DNA of 45,364 nt from Acidimicrobiaceae bacterium (GCA_027315315.1 DAHUYG010000055.1:1-45364); one strand, 5' to 3'; numbered from the stretch's first letter, positions 16,017 through 24,846 are shown. Notes: generated by a model from the letters alone, not told the origin. A program made the numbers and translations.

Positions 16017-17602
16017 CTCGCGGCGGCCCGGGCGGCGGCCACCTTGGAGGCAGCAGCGAGCGCCGCGAGGAGCGCGGCCGCCTTGTGGGAGCACTCCTGG
16101 TCCTCGGTCTCGGGGTCGCTGTCGGCGACGATGCCCGCCCCCGCCTGGATGGACGCCCGGCCGTCGCTTGCCACCACCATCGTCCGGATGGCGATCGCCG
16201 TGTCGAGGTTGCCCGAGAAGTCGAGGTAGCCGACCACCCCGCCGTAGACGCCGCGCTTGGTCGGCTCGAGCTCGTCGATGATCTCCATGGCGCGCACCTT
16301 GGGCGCCCCCGACAGGGTGCCCGCCGGGAGCGTGGCCCGCAGCACGTCGATGGGGCCGCGGTCCTCTCGCAGCTCGCCCACCACCTGGGAGGTCAGGTGC
16401 ATGATGTGGCTGTAGCGCTCCACGGTCATGAACTCGTCGACCTTCTCGGTCCCGAAGCGCACAACCCGACCGACGTCGTTGCGCGCCAGGTCGACGAGCA
16501 TGACGTGCTCGGCCAGCTCCTTGGGGTCCTCCAGCAGCTGGGCCGACGCAAGTTCGTCCTCGTGCTCCGAGCGACCCCGAGGTCGGGACCCGGCGATCGG
16601 GCGGCTGACGACGACCCCGTCGCGCAGGCGGACCATCGGCTCGGGCGACGAGCCGACGACGGTGACCCCCGAAAAGCGGAGGAAGTACAGGTACGGGCTC
16701 GGGTTGAGCAGGCGCAGGCAGCGGTAGACGTCGAAGGGGTCGGCGTCGAGGGTCACGTCGTAGCGCTGGGAGAGCACCACCTGGAAGATGTCCCCGGCCT
16801 CGATGTGCTCCTTGGCCACGCGCACGGCGTCGCAATAGGTCTGCGAGCTCATGGTCCGGCGCACCTCGGGACGCGGCGCGAGCCCGTCGGGCGGGGAAAG
16901 GGCGAGCTCGCTCGTCGGCCGCATGCAGTCCTCGGCCAGGGCGGCGAGGCGGTCGACCGCCGCGCTGCGGGCCGCCTCGAGCTCGGCCTCGCCCCAATCC
17001 GCGCCGATGGCGACGTTGTCGACGAGGATGACCCGCTGGCGCCAGTGGTCAAAGGCACAGAGCTGGCCGATCACCGCCAGGCACGCGTCGGGGAGGCCCT
17101 GGTCGTCGGGGGGGACGTCGGGCAGGTGCTCCACCTCTCGCACCACGTCGTAGCCGAGGTAGCCGACGACCCCGGCGAACAACGGGGGCAGCCCGTCGAT
17201 GGACGGCGACCGGAAGGTGTCGAGCAGTGCCTCGAGCGCCCCGAGCACCCCGCCGGCCCCCGTCGGCACCTCGAGGGACCCGCTCGCGATGACCGATCGC
17301 CCCGCGGCGACGAGCGTGGCCAGCGGGGAGCGGCCGACGAAGGAGAACCGACCCCAGCGCTCGCCGCCCTCGACCGACTCGAGCAGGAACCCCTCGCCGT
17401 CGCCCACCACGGTGCGGAAGGCGGCGACCGGGGTGAGGGTGTCGGCCACGATCTCGGTCCACACCGGGACGATCCGGTGCGCTGCGGCCAGCCGTCCGAA
17501 CTCCTCGGACGAGGGACGACACGCGAGGGGCGTCGCAGCCCGGCCCGCGTGATCGAGCGTGGCGCTCAAGCCCGGCGCGCCGCGGGCGCCGACCGCCGCC
17601 AT
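16013..17602 (-). CDS. trpE: Anthranilate synthase component I
   Basis: Forms anthranilate from chorismate with ammonia from a TrpG partner, not found in this window. The 529-residue protein keeps the tryptophan feedback motif LLES at 73-76, and C-terminal chorismate-binding motifs ending PAGTLSGAPKVRAMEIIDELE and GAGIVADSDPE. GGAG lies 5 bases before the ATG. It lies downstream of the his genes and the GroES-like gene, and is separated from trpC by about 8.5 kb, whereas in mycobacteria and streptomycetes trpE lies close to trpC-trpB-trpA. Confidence 0.95.
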   Translation of the reverse strand: MAAVGARGAPGLSATLDHAGRAATPLACRPSSEEFGRLAAAHRIVPVWTEIVADTLTPVAAFRTVVGDGEGFLLESVEGGERWGRFSFVGRSPLATLVAAGRSVIASGSLEVPTGAGGVLGALEALLDTFRSPSIDGLPPLFAGVVGYLGYDVVREVEHLPDVPPDDQGLPDACLAVIGQLCAFDHWRQRVILVDNVAIGADWGEAELEAARSAAVDRLAALAEDCMRPTSELALSPPDGLAPRPEVRRTMSSQTYCDAVRVAKEHIEAGDIFQVVLSQRYDVTLDADPFDVYRCLRLLNPSPYLYFLRFSGVTVVGSSPEPMVRLRDGVVVSRPIAGSRPRGRSEHEDELASAQLLEDPKELAEHVMLVDLARNDVGRVVRFGTEKVDEFMTVERYSHIMHLTSQVVGELREDRGPIDVLRATLPAGTLSGAPKVRAMEIIDELEPTKRGVYGGVVGYLDFSGNLDTAIAIRTMVVASDGRASIQAGAGIVADSDPETEDQECSHKAAALLAALAAASKVAAARAAAR

Positions 17603-17630
17603 AGGGGCTCCGATCGGCCGGTCGACCCCC

Positions 17631-17993
17631 TCACAGGTAGAGACCCGTCCCGCCGTCTATGCGCTCCGAGGCGACCGCGTGGATGTCGCGCTCACGCAAG
17701 ATGACGTACTCCTCCCCGTGTACCTCGACCTCGAAGCGGTCCTCGGGGTTGAAGAGAACCTTGTCGCCGGCCTTCACCGCCCGCACGTGGGGGCCGACCG
17801 CCACGACCTCGGCCCACACGAGCCGGCGCGACACCTGGGCGGTGGCGGGGATGAGGATGCCGGCGCGCGAGCGGCGCTCCCCGTCACCCTGGGAGACCTG
17901 GACCAGGACGCGGTCGAAGAGCACCGTGATGGGCTGCTTCTCCTCTCGTGGCCCGCGCAACTCGGGTGGTCCCACGTAGGCACGGTAGTCCAT
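17631..17993 (-). CDS. GroES-like co-chaperonin family protein, stand-alone
   Basis: A 120-residue Cpn10-fold protein: DRVLVQVS at about 27-34, GILIPATAQ as the mobile-loop-proximal segment, VVAVGP, GDKVLFNPED and EEYVILRERDIHAV are all GroES landmarks. It has an N-terminal extension of about 22 residues and a short C-terminal tail beyond normal GroES (about 97). No groEL is adjacent. It lies between hisF and trpE on the same strand, 49 and 28 bases from its neighbours, where mycobacteria and streptomycetes have hisI. Whether it works with a GroEL is unknown. Confidence 0.82.
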   Translation of the reverse strand: MDYRAYVGPPELRGPREEKQPITVLFDRVLVQVSQGDGERRSRAGILIPATAQVSRRLVWAEVVAVGPHVRAVKAGDKVLFNPEDRFEVEVHGEEYVILRERDIHAVASERIDGGTGLYL

Positions 17994-18042
17994 TGCAACG
18001 GCGCCCCCGCCGACCCCCTGGCCGACTGACCAGGATCGTCGG

Positions 18043-18825
18043 TCAGCGGATGCGATCGGGGGCCGGTGGTCGAACGGCGACGCCGTGACCGGCGAGGAAC
18101 TCCTTGGCCTCCCCCACCGAGAACGCCCCGGTGTGGAAGATCGACGCAGCGAGGACCGCGTCTGCCCGGCCGACGGTCACCCCGTCCAAGAGATGCTCGA
18201 GGGTGCCCACACCGCCCGACGCCACGACCGGGACCCCCACCGAGCCGCCGATCGCCGCCAGCAGCTCGAGGTCGTAGCCCTCCCTCGTGCCGTCCTGGTC
18301 CATCGAGGTCACGAGCAGCTCCCCGGCCCCGAGCACGGCGGCCCGCTCGGCCCACTCGAGCGCATCGATGCCCGTCGGGCGCCGCCCGCCGTGGGTGTGG
18401 ACCTCCCAGCCGGCTCCCTCCGGGCGGCGGCGGGCGTCGATCGCCACCACGACGCACTGGGAGCCGAACTCGTCGGCCAGCCGCTGCACCACCCCCGGAT
18501 CGGCGATCGCCGCGGTGTTGACCCCGATCTTCTCGGCGCCGGCGCGCAGCAGGCGGCGTCCGTCCTCCACGCCTCGCACGCCGCCCCCGACCGTGAGGGG
18601 GATGAAGACCTGCTCGGCCGTGCGGGCGACCACCTCGACCATGGTGTCTCGTTCCTCGTGGGAGGCGGTGATATCGAGGAATGTCAGCTCGTCGGCGCCC
18701 TCCCGGTCGTATCGGGCCGCCAGCTCGACGGGGTCGCCGGCGTCGAAGTGGTCGACGTAGCGCACGCCCTTCACCACGCGGCCGGCGTCGACGTCGAGGC
18801 ACGGGATCACCCGGATCGATCGCAC
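18043..18825 (-). CDS. hisF: Imidazole glycerol phosphate synthase cyclase subunit
   Basis: With HisH it turns PRFAR and glutamine-derived ammonia into imidazole glycerol phosphate and AICAR. The 260-residue barrel has catalytic Asp11 ([16 protein letters not shown]) and Asp130 (VVAID), plus [12 protein letters not shown] at 18825 gives the normal HisF N-terminus and overlaps the end of hisA by 19 bases. It is the last his gene here; hisI, hisG and hisE are not in the window. Confidence 0.95.
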   Translation of the reverse strand: MRSIRVIPCLDVDAGRVVKGVRYVDHFDAGDPVELAARYDREGADELTFLDITASHEERDTMVEVVARTAEQVFIPLTVGGGVRGVEDGRRLLRAGAEKIGVNTAAIADPGVVQRLADEFGSQCVVVAIDARRRPEGAGWEVHTHGGRRPTGIDALEWAERAAVLGAGELLVTSMDQDGTREGYDLELLAAIGGSVGVPVVASGGVGTLEHLLDGVTVGRADAVLAASIFHTGAFSVGEAKEFLAGHGVAVRPPAPDRIR

Positions 18826-19562
18826 GCCGCCATCGCCTCCTTCACAGAGAAGACCCCCTCGACGAGGGCGGTCCCGACGATGACGCCGGAGGGCGCCCGG
18901 CCAGACCGCTCGCCGCGCAGCGCGCCCAGCGCCTCGAGGTGCGCGAGGGAGCCCACGCCGCCGGACGCGACGACCAGGTGCGCCGTCGCGTCGAGCACGA
19001 GCCGCATGCCCCCGAGATCGGGGCCCGCACCGGTCCCGTCGCGCTCGATCGAGGTCACCACGACCGCGGCGAGCGGCGCATCGTTCCACGAATCGAGCAC
19101 CTCGGTGACCGAGGAGCCCGAGCCCTCGATCCATCCGGAGAGGGCTGCCTCGAGCGACCCGTCGGCGGCGCCCCGGTAGTCGAGCCCGAGCGCGACGCGC
19201 CCGGGGAACCGCTCCGCGCACTCGCGCGCCATCGCGGGCTCGGCGATGGCCGCCGTTCCCATCACGACGCGGTCCGCCCCGAAGCCGACCAGCTGGGCGA
19301 CGTCATCCGCGCTCCGCACGCCCCCACCGACCTGGACCGGGACGCCACAGCGCTCGACGATCGCAGCGACGAGCTCGCGGTTCTGGGGCCGCCCGCTCAG
19401 CGCGGCGTCGAGATCGACCACGTGCAGCCGGGTCGCGCCCTCGGCGACGAAGCGCTGGGCCCGCTCGATGGGGTCGCCGAATCCCCGCTCCTGGGCGAAA
19501 TCCCCCTGGCGGAGCCGCACGGCGCGTCCGTCGTGAAGGTCGACGGCGCAGAAGAGCTCCAT
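18807..19562 (-). CDS. hisA: ProFAR isomerase (HisA family)
   Basis: Amadori isomerisation of ProFAR to PRFAR. The 251-residue barrel has catalytic Asp8 ([14 protein letters not shown]) and Asp128 (VALGLDYRG). Actinobacterial homologues (PriA) often also do the TrpF reaction; since a separate trpF lies at 6056-6745, dual activity need not be retained, though sequence alone does not settle it. The start ATG overlaps the hisH stop by one base. Confidence 0.93.
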   Translation of the reverse strand: MELFCAVDLHDGRAVRLRQGDFAQERGFGDPIERAQRFVAEGATRLHVVDLDAALSGRPQNRELVAAIVERCGVPVQVGGGVRSADDVAQLVGFGADRVVMGTAAIAEPAMARECAERFPGRVALGLDYRGAADGSLEAALSGWIEGSGSSVTEVLDSWNDAPLAAVVVTSIERDGTGAGPDLGGMRLVLDATAHLVVASGGVGSLAHLEALGALRGERSGRAPSGVIVGTALVEGVFSVKEAMAACDRSG

Positions 19563-20212
19563 CACAGGGCGGCGACCCCGGCGCGCGTCGCTGCGAACTC
19601 CACGAAGTTGGCGAGCACGGCGAGGCCTAGGGTGCCCGACTTCTCGGGGTGGAACTGGGTGCCCCAGACGTGGCCGTCCTCGACCGCGGCCGTGATCGAC
19701 CCGCCGTAGTCGCATGTGGCCACGGTCGCCGGCCCGACCTCGGGCGCGTACGAGTGCACGAAGTACATCCAGGGCCCCCCGGGGAGCCCGCTCAACATGC
19801 GCGAGGGGCGACCCGGGACGTCCTCGAGCACGTTCCACTGGATCTGGGGTGACTTGGTGCCCGGCGGGAGTCGGCGCACCGCCCCCTCGAGCACACCCAG
19901 CCCGGCCACGCCCGGGGACTCCTCGGACCCCTCGAAGAGCAGTTGCAGCCCGACGCAGATGCCGAGGAAGGCCGTCCCCTTGGCGATCGCCTGGCGGGCC
20001 ACCTCGATCAGCCCGCTCGACTCGAGGGCCTCGGCGCTGCGCCCGAAGGCACCCACGCCGGGCAGCACGACGCCGATGGCCCCCTCGGCGTCCTCGGGTC
20101 GCCGGACCAGCCGGGCGTTCGCCCCGAGATGCACGAGGGCCCGATGCGCCGATGCCAGGTTCCCGATGCCGTAGTCGAGGACGACGATGTCCCGGCCGCT
20201 CTCCTCGATCAC
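19562..20212 (-). CDS. hisH: Imidazole glycerol phosphate synthase glutamine amidotransferase subunit
   Basis: Class I glutaminase supplying ammonia to HisF. The 216-residue protein shows the nucleophile Cys86 in GICVGLQLL and His188/Glu190 in QFHPEKS. The oxyanion region usually written PHMGWN reads PQIQWN. GTG start overlaps the hisB stop (GTGA), and hisA follows with a one-base overlap. Confidence 0.94.
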   Translation of the reverse strand: MIEESGRDIVVLDYGIGNLASAHRALVHLGANARLVRRPEDAEGAIGVVLPGVGAFGRSAEALESSGLIEVARQAIAKGTAFLGICVGLQLLFEGSEESPGVAGLGVLEGAVRRLPPGTKSPQIQWNVLEDVPGRPSRMLSGLPGGPWMYFVHSYAPEVGPATVATCDYGGSITAAVEDGHVWGTQFHPEKSGTLGLAVLANFVEFAATRAGVAAL

Positions 20213-20808
20213 AACGAGCCCTTGGTCGAGGGGACCGCCTCGCCCTCGACGCGCACCGCGTCGCGAAGCGCCCGGGCGACCCCCTTGAACGTCGCCTCGA
20301 GCACGTGGTGAGTGTTGCGGCCCTCGCGCAGCGTGACATGGAGCGTGATCCCCGCCGCGGTCACGAAGGCCCGGAAGAACTCCTCGGCGAGCTGGGGGTC
20401 GAAGGGCGGCGAACCCAGCCCGGCGGTGTCGGACGCGAAGGGGACGTGGTAGGCGAGGAAGGGCCGCCCCGAGAGGTCGAGCGCGACCTCGACCAACGCC
20501 TCGTCGAGCGGGATGAGGGTGGACGCGAAACGCCGCACCCCGGCCTTGTCCCCGAGGGCCGACGCGAGGCAGGTGCCGAGCACGATGCCCACGTCCTCGA
20601 CGGTGTGGTGCGCGTCGACCTCGAGGTCGCCCGACGCCTCGACGTCGAGGTCGAAGCCCCCATGGCGCCCGAGCTGCTCGAGCATGTGGTCGAAGAACGG
20701 AAGTCCCGTCGCGACCGAGGTCCTGCCGGTGCCGTCAATCACGAGCGACGTCGAGACCGAGGTCTCCTTGGTCGAGCGCGTCTCGGCGGACTGACGGGGT
20801 TGGCTCAT
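20209..20808 (-). CDS. hisB: Imidazoleglycerol-phosphate dehydratase
   Basis: Dehydrates imidazole glycerol phosphate to imidazole acetol phosphate using two metal ions. The 199-residue protein has the metal-binding FFDHML, DAHHTVED (His67, His68, Glu71) and the later RNTHHVLEA motif. It is monofunctional, without the phosphatase domain of enteric HisB. The ATG overlaps the hisC stop (ATGA). Confidence 0.95.
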   Translation of the reverse strand: MSQPRQSAETRSTKETSVSTSLVIDGTGRTSVATGLPFFDHMLEQLGRHGGFDLDVEASGDLEVDAHHTVEDVGIVLGTCLASALGDKAGVRRFASTLIPLDEALVEVALDLSGRPFLAYHVPFASDTAGLGSPPFDPQLAEEFFRAFVTAAGITLHVTLREGRNTHHVLEATFKGVARALRDAVRVEGEAVPSTKGSL

Positions 20809-21875
20809 CTCAGGCACTCCTCCACCGCCGCGAGGAAGCGGTCGTTCTCCTCGGGGGTGCCGATCGTCACGCGCAGGCAGTTCGCGAGCTCGGGACGCCC
20901 CGACACGTCGCGGATGAGAACCGAGCGCTCGACGAGGCCCTGCCAGACCTCCGTTGCGCTGTGCCGGCGCGGCCTGAACAAGATGAAGTTGGCGTCCGAG
21001 GGCCACGAGTCGACGTCGAACCCGCCGAGCGCGGCGGCGACCCGGCCCCGCTCCTCGCTCACGAGGGCGACGCGTGCCTCCATCTCGGGCCCGAAGCGCA
21101 GGGCGGCGAGCCCGGCCGCTTGGGTGAGCGCCGAGAGGTGGTACGGGAGGGCGACCGACTCGCACGCCGCCACCACCTCGGGGTCGGCCAAGAGGTATCC
21201 GAGCCGCGCTGCGGCGAGCGCCCAGGTCTTGGAGAACGTCCGCACGACGACGAGCCCCTCGGCGCCGGGCAGGCCCCGCAGCGCGCTGGCCGAGGCCGGG
21301 GCGAACTGCCCGTAGGCCTCGTCGACAACCACCAGGCCCGGGGCCGCCCCGAGGACCGACTCGGTGACTCCGATCGGATCGGCGTTGCCGCTCGGATTGT
21401 TGGGCGAACAGAGGAACGTGATCACCGGCCGGTGCTCGGCGAGCAGCATCTTCGCCGTGTCGAGATCGACGGCGAACCGCTCGTCTCGCGCTGCGCTCAC
21501 CACGGGGGTCCCGGTCAGGCGGGCGATGAAGGAATGGAGCGCGTAGGTCGGCTCGAAGGTCGCGACCGGGCGTCCCGGGCCGCCGAACGCGAGGAGCAGG
21601 CACTGGAGCACCTCGTTGGAGCCGTTGGCGCAGAACACCTCGCCGACATCCACGCCGTGCAGGTCAGCCAGCGCCTCGCGCAGGGCCACCGCCCGGCGGT
21701 CCGGGTAGCGGTTGGCCTCGATGCGGGCGACCTCGGCGGCGAAGGCCTCGGGCCATTGGGCGGGGGGGGCGAGCGGCGACTCGTTGGTGTTGAGGCGCAC
21801 CTCGGCCGGCACCTGGGGCGAGTGGTACCCCTCCAGCGACACGAGGTCGTCGCGCCTCGCCACGAGCGGGCTCAC
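20805..21875 (-). CDS. hisC: Histidinol-phosphate aminotransferase
   Basis: PLP enzyme transferring an amino group from glutamate to imidazole acetol phosphate. The 356-residue fold-type I protein has RLNTNESPLAP near the start, SPNNPSG at 157-163, the cofactor Asp in VVVDEAYGQF and Schiff-base Lys216 in RTFSKTWALAAARLGY. GTG start overlaps the hisD stop (GTGA). The operon position between hisD and hisB supports the substrate. Confidence 0.95.
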   Translation of the reverse strand: MSPLVARRDDLVSLEGYHSPQVPAEVRLNTNESPLAPPAQWPEAFAAEVARIEANRYPDRRAVALREALADLHGVDVGEVFCANGSNEVLQCLLLAFGGPGRPVATFEPTYALHSFIARLTGTPVVSAARDERFAVDLDTAKMLLAEHRPVITFLCSPNNPSGNADPIGVTESVLGAAPGLVVVDEAYGQFAPASASALRGLPGAEGLVVVRTFSKTWALAAARLGYLLADPEVVAACESVALPYHLSALTQAAGLAALRFGPEMEARVALVSEERGRVAAALGGFDVDSWPSDANFILFRPRRHSATEVWQGLVERSVLIRDVSGRPELANCLRVTIGTPEENDRFLAAVEECLR

Positions 21876-23149
21876 CGCCGCACCTCGATCGATCGGGCGT
21901 GGGCTGCGAGTCCCTCGGTCGTGGCCAAGGTGACGACGTGGGGGCCGAGGCGCTCGATCGCCTCGCGGTCGGCCTCGATCGCGTGCAGGTGCCGGCGAAA
22001 GTCGCGCGTGGACAGCGCCGAGGCGAAGCGGGCCGAGCGGTTGGTGGGCAGCACGTGGTTGGGGCCCGCAAGATAGTCGCCGAGCGCGGCGGGTGTGAGA
22101 CAGCCGAGGCAGACCGCGCCCGCCGAGCGCACGAGCGGCAGCAGGCGGCGGGCGTCGTCGATCATGAGCTCGAGGTGCTCGGGCGCGACCACGTTGGCCA
22201 CCGCGATCGCCTCCTCGGGCCCCTCGACCAGGCACGCGTACCCGCCCGAGGCGAGCGTCGCCTCGAGCGCCTCGCGCCGAGGTGAGGCCGCGACGACGCG
22301 ATCGAGCTCAGCGTCGATCTCCTCGAGCTTGTCGGCCGACCAGGTGACCAGCCACGACAGCCCGTCGGGGCCGTGCTCGGCCTGCACGGCGAGGTCGATC
22401 GCGGCGAACTCGGCCGGGGTCTCGGGTCCCGCCACGACGAGCACCTCGGAGGGCCCGGCGTAGGCCGACGGGATGCCGACCACGCCCGAGACCTGGCGCA
22501 TGGCCTCGGCCACGTAGCGGTTGCCCGGGCCGATGATCACGTCGACCGGCCGGATCGTCTCGGTCCCGTAGGCCATCGCCCCGACCGCCTGGGCGCCCCC
22601 CACGCGGTACACCTCGCCCACCCCCGCAATTGCCGCTGCGGCGAGGGTCGCGTCGTCGATCCGACCGTCGGGGCCCGGCGGCACACAGAGCGCCACCTCG
22701 CCCACCCCCGCGACGCGGGCCGGGGTCGCGCACATGAGCACGGTCGAGGGGTACCGGGCGAGCCCACCGGGCACGTAGCAGCCGGCCCGGGCCACCGGGC
22801 GGGCGAACCGGGTGACGCGGACGCCCTCGGAGACCAGGTCGCCCTCGTCCTCGACGTCGAGCGCGTGGTACTCGGCGATGCGCCGGTGCGCGGTCCGAAG
22901 TGCGGCGCCCAGCTCGTCGGGGATCCGCCCGAGCGCCTCCTTGCACTCGCCGGACCCGACGGCGATCTCGTCGATCTCGACGCCGTCGAAGCGTGCCGTG
23001 CACGCCCTGAGGGCGTCGTCGCCGTCGCGGCGCACCTCGGCCAGGATCCCGGACACCGCCTCGGTCAGCCGTGCCCCCGACACCGGGCGCGGCAGGACTG
23101 ACTCGAGGCGGTCGGCACGACCGCGGACGTCGAGACGGACGAGTCCCAT
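21872..23149 (-). CDS. hisD: Histidinol dehydrogenase
   Basis: Zinc enzyme oxidising histidinol to histidine in two NAD-dependent steps. The 425-residue protein contains CYVPGG, GPGNRYVAEAMRQV, VQAEHG and VAPEHLEL with zinc and catalytic ligands, and GDYLAGPNHVLPT. It is the first gene of the his run. No Shine-Dalgarno is seen, but a TAGCCT hexamer lies 9 bases before the ATG. Confidence 0.97.
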   Translation of the reverse strand: MGLVRLDVRGRADRLESVLPRPVSGARLTEAVSGILAEVRRDGDDALRACTARFDGVEIDEIAVGSGECKEALGRIPDELGAALRTAHRRIAEYHALDVEDEGDLVSEGVRVTRFARPVARAGCYVPGGLARYPSTVLMCATPARVAGVGEVALCVPPGPDGRIDDATLAAAAIAGVGEVYRVGGAQAVGAMAYGTETIRPVDVIIGPGNRYVAEAMRQVSGVVGIPSAYAGPSEVLVVAGPETPAEFAAIDLAVQAEHGPDGLSWLVTWSADKLEEIDAELDRVVAASPRREALEATLASGGYACLVEGPEEAIAVANVVAPEHLELMIDDARRLLPLVRSAGAVCLGCLTPAALGDYLAGPNHVLPTNRSARFASALSTRDFRRHLHAIEADREAIERLGPHVVTLATTEGLAAHARSIEVRR

Positions 23150-23158
23150 AGCCCATCA

Positions 23159-23164
23159 AGGCTA
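23159..23164 (-). promoter_or_regulatory. Candidate -10 element for the his operon
   Basis: TAGCCT on the minus strand, 9 bases before the hisD ATG; the same hexamer and spacing precede nth. It would give a leader of only a few bases. Confidence 0.38.
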
Positions 23165-23242
23165 CCTGGGCTTCTCCGGGGCAAAACGAGGCCCGAGGGC
23201 GGGCTGGCACCCACCACCGGAAACCTGCGCCATCATCGGGCC

Positions 23243-23428
23243 ATGGCGATGGGTGCCGAAATCAGTTCGCTGTCGACGACCCTGGAGGAGTTGACCCGAC
23301 GGGTCGGCTCGCTCGCCGACGCCGCGCAGTCCGACGACGAGGAGGCGGCGATGGAGCTCTTCGGCGTCGAGCGCTCCCTGTCGGGCGCGCTGCGCCGCCT
23401 GCGCAAGCTCGCCGAGCATCGCCGATAG
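23243..23428 (+). CDS. Small helical protein of unknown function
   Basis: A 61-residue charged protein diverging from hisD. Its heptad-like pattern (LEELTRRVGSLAD, then VERSLSGALRRLRKLAEHRR) predicts two amphipathic helices, perhaps a small coiled coil or helical hairpin. No signal peptide or membrane segment. No Shine-Dalgarno precedes the ATG. It ends 11 bases before the convergent PIN-like gene. I believe similar small proteins occur in other actinobacteria, but cannot confirm this here; function unknown. Confidence 0.6.
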   Translation: MAMGAEISSLSTTLEELTRRVGSLADAAQSDDEEAAMELFGVERSLSGALRRLRKLAEHRR

Positions 23429-23439
23429 GAGCGTCGGGT

Positions 23440-23835
23440 TCAGACGGCGTGCAGGACGACCTTGTGGCCGAGGAGGCCCGAGGCGTTGGTGAGCGCGTTC
23501 TGCCTCGACGCGACCACCGCGCAGTTGCGGCGGGCCGCCGTCTCGGCGACGCTCGCCGCGACGAGATCCGACGTGGACGCCTTCACCGCGAGCTCGCCCA
23601 CCCGGCGTGCCCCGTCCGAGTCGAGCAGCTCGACCTCGGAGCCTTCGAGCATGTCCTGGATCCGATCCCCGCGCGCCTCGGTCCGGAAACCCTCTGCGAT
23701 GACCGAGACCGGCACGACGGGCACGATCCCGTGGGTGAGCGCCGCCCGGTGCAGCGCCCAGAACATCCGGTCACCTCGCGAGGCGGCCCGCAGCGCACCG
23801 ACGCCGTAGACGAGGCCGGCCCGGGTAACCGCCAT
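23440..23835 (-). CDS. PIN-like protein of a VapBC-type pair, catalytic acids largely lost
   Basis: A 131-residue protein with the layout of a PIN-domain ribonuclease toxin, encoded after an RHH protein with a one-base stop/start overlap (TGATG). The first strand GLVYGVGAL has Gly11 where PIN toxins have the catalytic Asp. TSDLVAASV keeps Asp90 but has Ala93 where a second Asp is expected, and VVASRQNAL has Arg111 in place of the late Asp; Glu48 remains. If this alignment is right the nuclease is inactive, and the protein may act only as a binding partner of its antitoxin. Confidence 0.72.
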   Translation of the reverse strand: MAVTRAGLVYGVGALRAASRGDRMFWALHRAALTHGIVPVVPVSVIAEGFRTEARGDRIQDMLEGSEVELLDSDGARRVGELAVKASTSDLVAASVAETAARRNCAVVASRQNALTNASGLLGHKVVLHAV

Positions 23836-24107
23836 CAGCGCCGGCGCACCCGCGAGGCCATGCCCGAGACGCCCGAGAGCAGGCGGGCCAGCAGGTCCTC
23901 GCCCGCTGCGATCTCCTCGTCGGTCAGCGCCCCGGCCTCCTTCTCCCATGCGGCGACGCCACGCAGGCCCTCGCGGACCCGCAGCTGGCGCTCGGCCGCG
24001 CTCGAGAGCCATGCGCTGAACGACACCCCGTCCTCGCGGGCCGCGACCTCGACCGCCGCCGCGACCTCGTCAGCGAGGGAGACAGACCGCTTGACGACCA
24101 CGACCAC
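23835..24107 (-). CDS. Ribbon-helix-helix (CopG-like) antitoxin
   Basis: A 90-residue DNA-binding protein. The N-terminal strand VKRSVSLADEVAAAVEVAAREDG and the helix VSFSAWLSSAAERQLR match the RHH/VapB pattern; the acidic and helical C-terminal half would wrap the partner. GTG at 24107, or the GTG two codons later, is the start. It lies 19 bases after nth. Such antitoxins normally repress their own operon. Confidence 0.75.
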   Translation of the reverse strand: MVVVVKRSVSLADEVAAAVEVAAREDGVSFSAWLSSAAERQLRVREGLRGVAAWEKEAGALTDEEIAAGEDLLARLLSGVSGMASRVRRR

Positions 24108-24126
24108 AAAAGTAGCACCCAGAGTG

Positions 24127-24846
24127 TTACCCGATCAGGGGTTCCCCGGCCGCCTTGGCCCTGCCCCTGCTCCGGTGGGGTGGCGCCACGGTCGACGACG
24201 GACAGACGTCGCTCAGCACGCAGTCCGCGCAGCGGGGGCGCCGGGCCACGCACACCGCCCGGCCGTGGAGGATGAGCCGGAGGCTCAGCGCTCCCCGCTC
24301 GTCGGGCGACACCAGCGCGTCCAGCTCGTGCTCCACCTTCACCGGGTCGCTGGAGGCGCTGAGACCGAGGCGCCTGGTGAGCCGCCCGACGTGGGTGTCG
24401 ACCGGGAACCCGGGCAGCTCGTAAGCGACGCTACGAAGGACGTTCGCCGTCTTGCGGCCCACCCCCGGCAGGGTGACGAGGTCCTCCATGTCGCGGGGCA
24501 CCTCACCCCCGAAGCGCTCTGTCACCTCGCGGGCCATGCCGATCAGGCTCTTGGTCTTGGACCGGAAGAAGCCCGTCGAGCGCACGAGCTCCTCGACCGC
24601 CTCGGGGTCGGCTGCGGCGAGGGCCGCCGCGTCCGGATAGGCCGCGAAGAGCGCCGGGGTGACCATGTTCACCCGCACGTCGGTGCTCTGCGCCGAGAGG
24701 ATGGTCGCCGCGAGCAGCTGGAAGGGCGTCTCGAAGCGGAGGGCGCACAGCTCCCGAGCGCTCCCCGGATACTCGGCGGCGAGCCGCTCGGCCACGATGC
24801 GCGCACGGCGCTTCAAGGTGCGCGTGCTCGGCGTAACGGGGGCCAT
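24127..24846 (-). CDS. nth: Endonuclease III
   Basis: Bifunctional DNA glycosylase/AP lyase for oxidised pyrimidines. The 239-residue protein has the helix-hairpin-helix LPGVGRKTANV with catalytic Lys132, Asp150 in PVDTHV and a [4Fe-4S] motif Cys199-x6-Cys206-x2-Cys209-x5-Cys215. The C-terminal tail is basic. It diverges from mshD with 62 bases between starts. Its message probably continues into the antitoxin gene. Confidence 0.96.
   Translation of the reverse strand: MAPVTPSTRTLKRRARIVAERLAAEYPGSARELCALRFETPFQLLAATILSAQSTDVRVNMVTPALFAAYPDAAALAAADPEAVEELVRSTGFFRSKTKSLIGMAREVTERFGGEVPRDMEDLVTLPGVGRKTANVLRSVAYELPGFPVDTHVGRLTRRLGLSASSDPVKVEHELDALVSPDERGALSLRLILHGRAVCVARRPRCADCVLSDVCPSSTVAPPHRSRGRAKAAGEPLIG

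Noticed and set aside
12828..16229. A 1133-codon open frame on the plus strand across the flavoprotein, ygfZ and trpE genes
   Set aside because: Arg/Gly/His-rich shadow of real minus-strand genes in GC-rich DNA; no recognisable domain, while the opposite strand carries clear motifs throughout.
18807..19562. Calling this gene priA (bifunctional HisA/TrpF)
   Set aside because: A separate trpF is present in the same window, so the simpler call is hisA; dual activity cannot be judged from the residues I can see.
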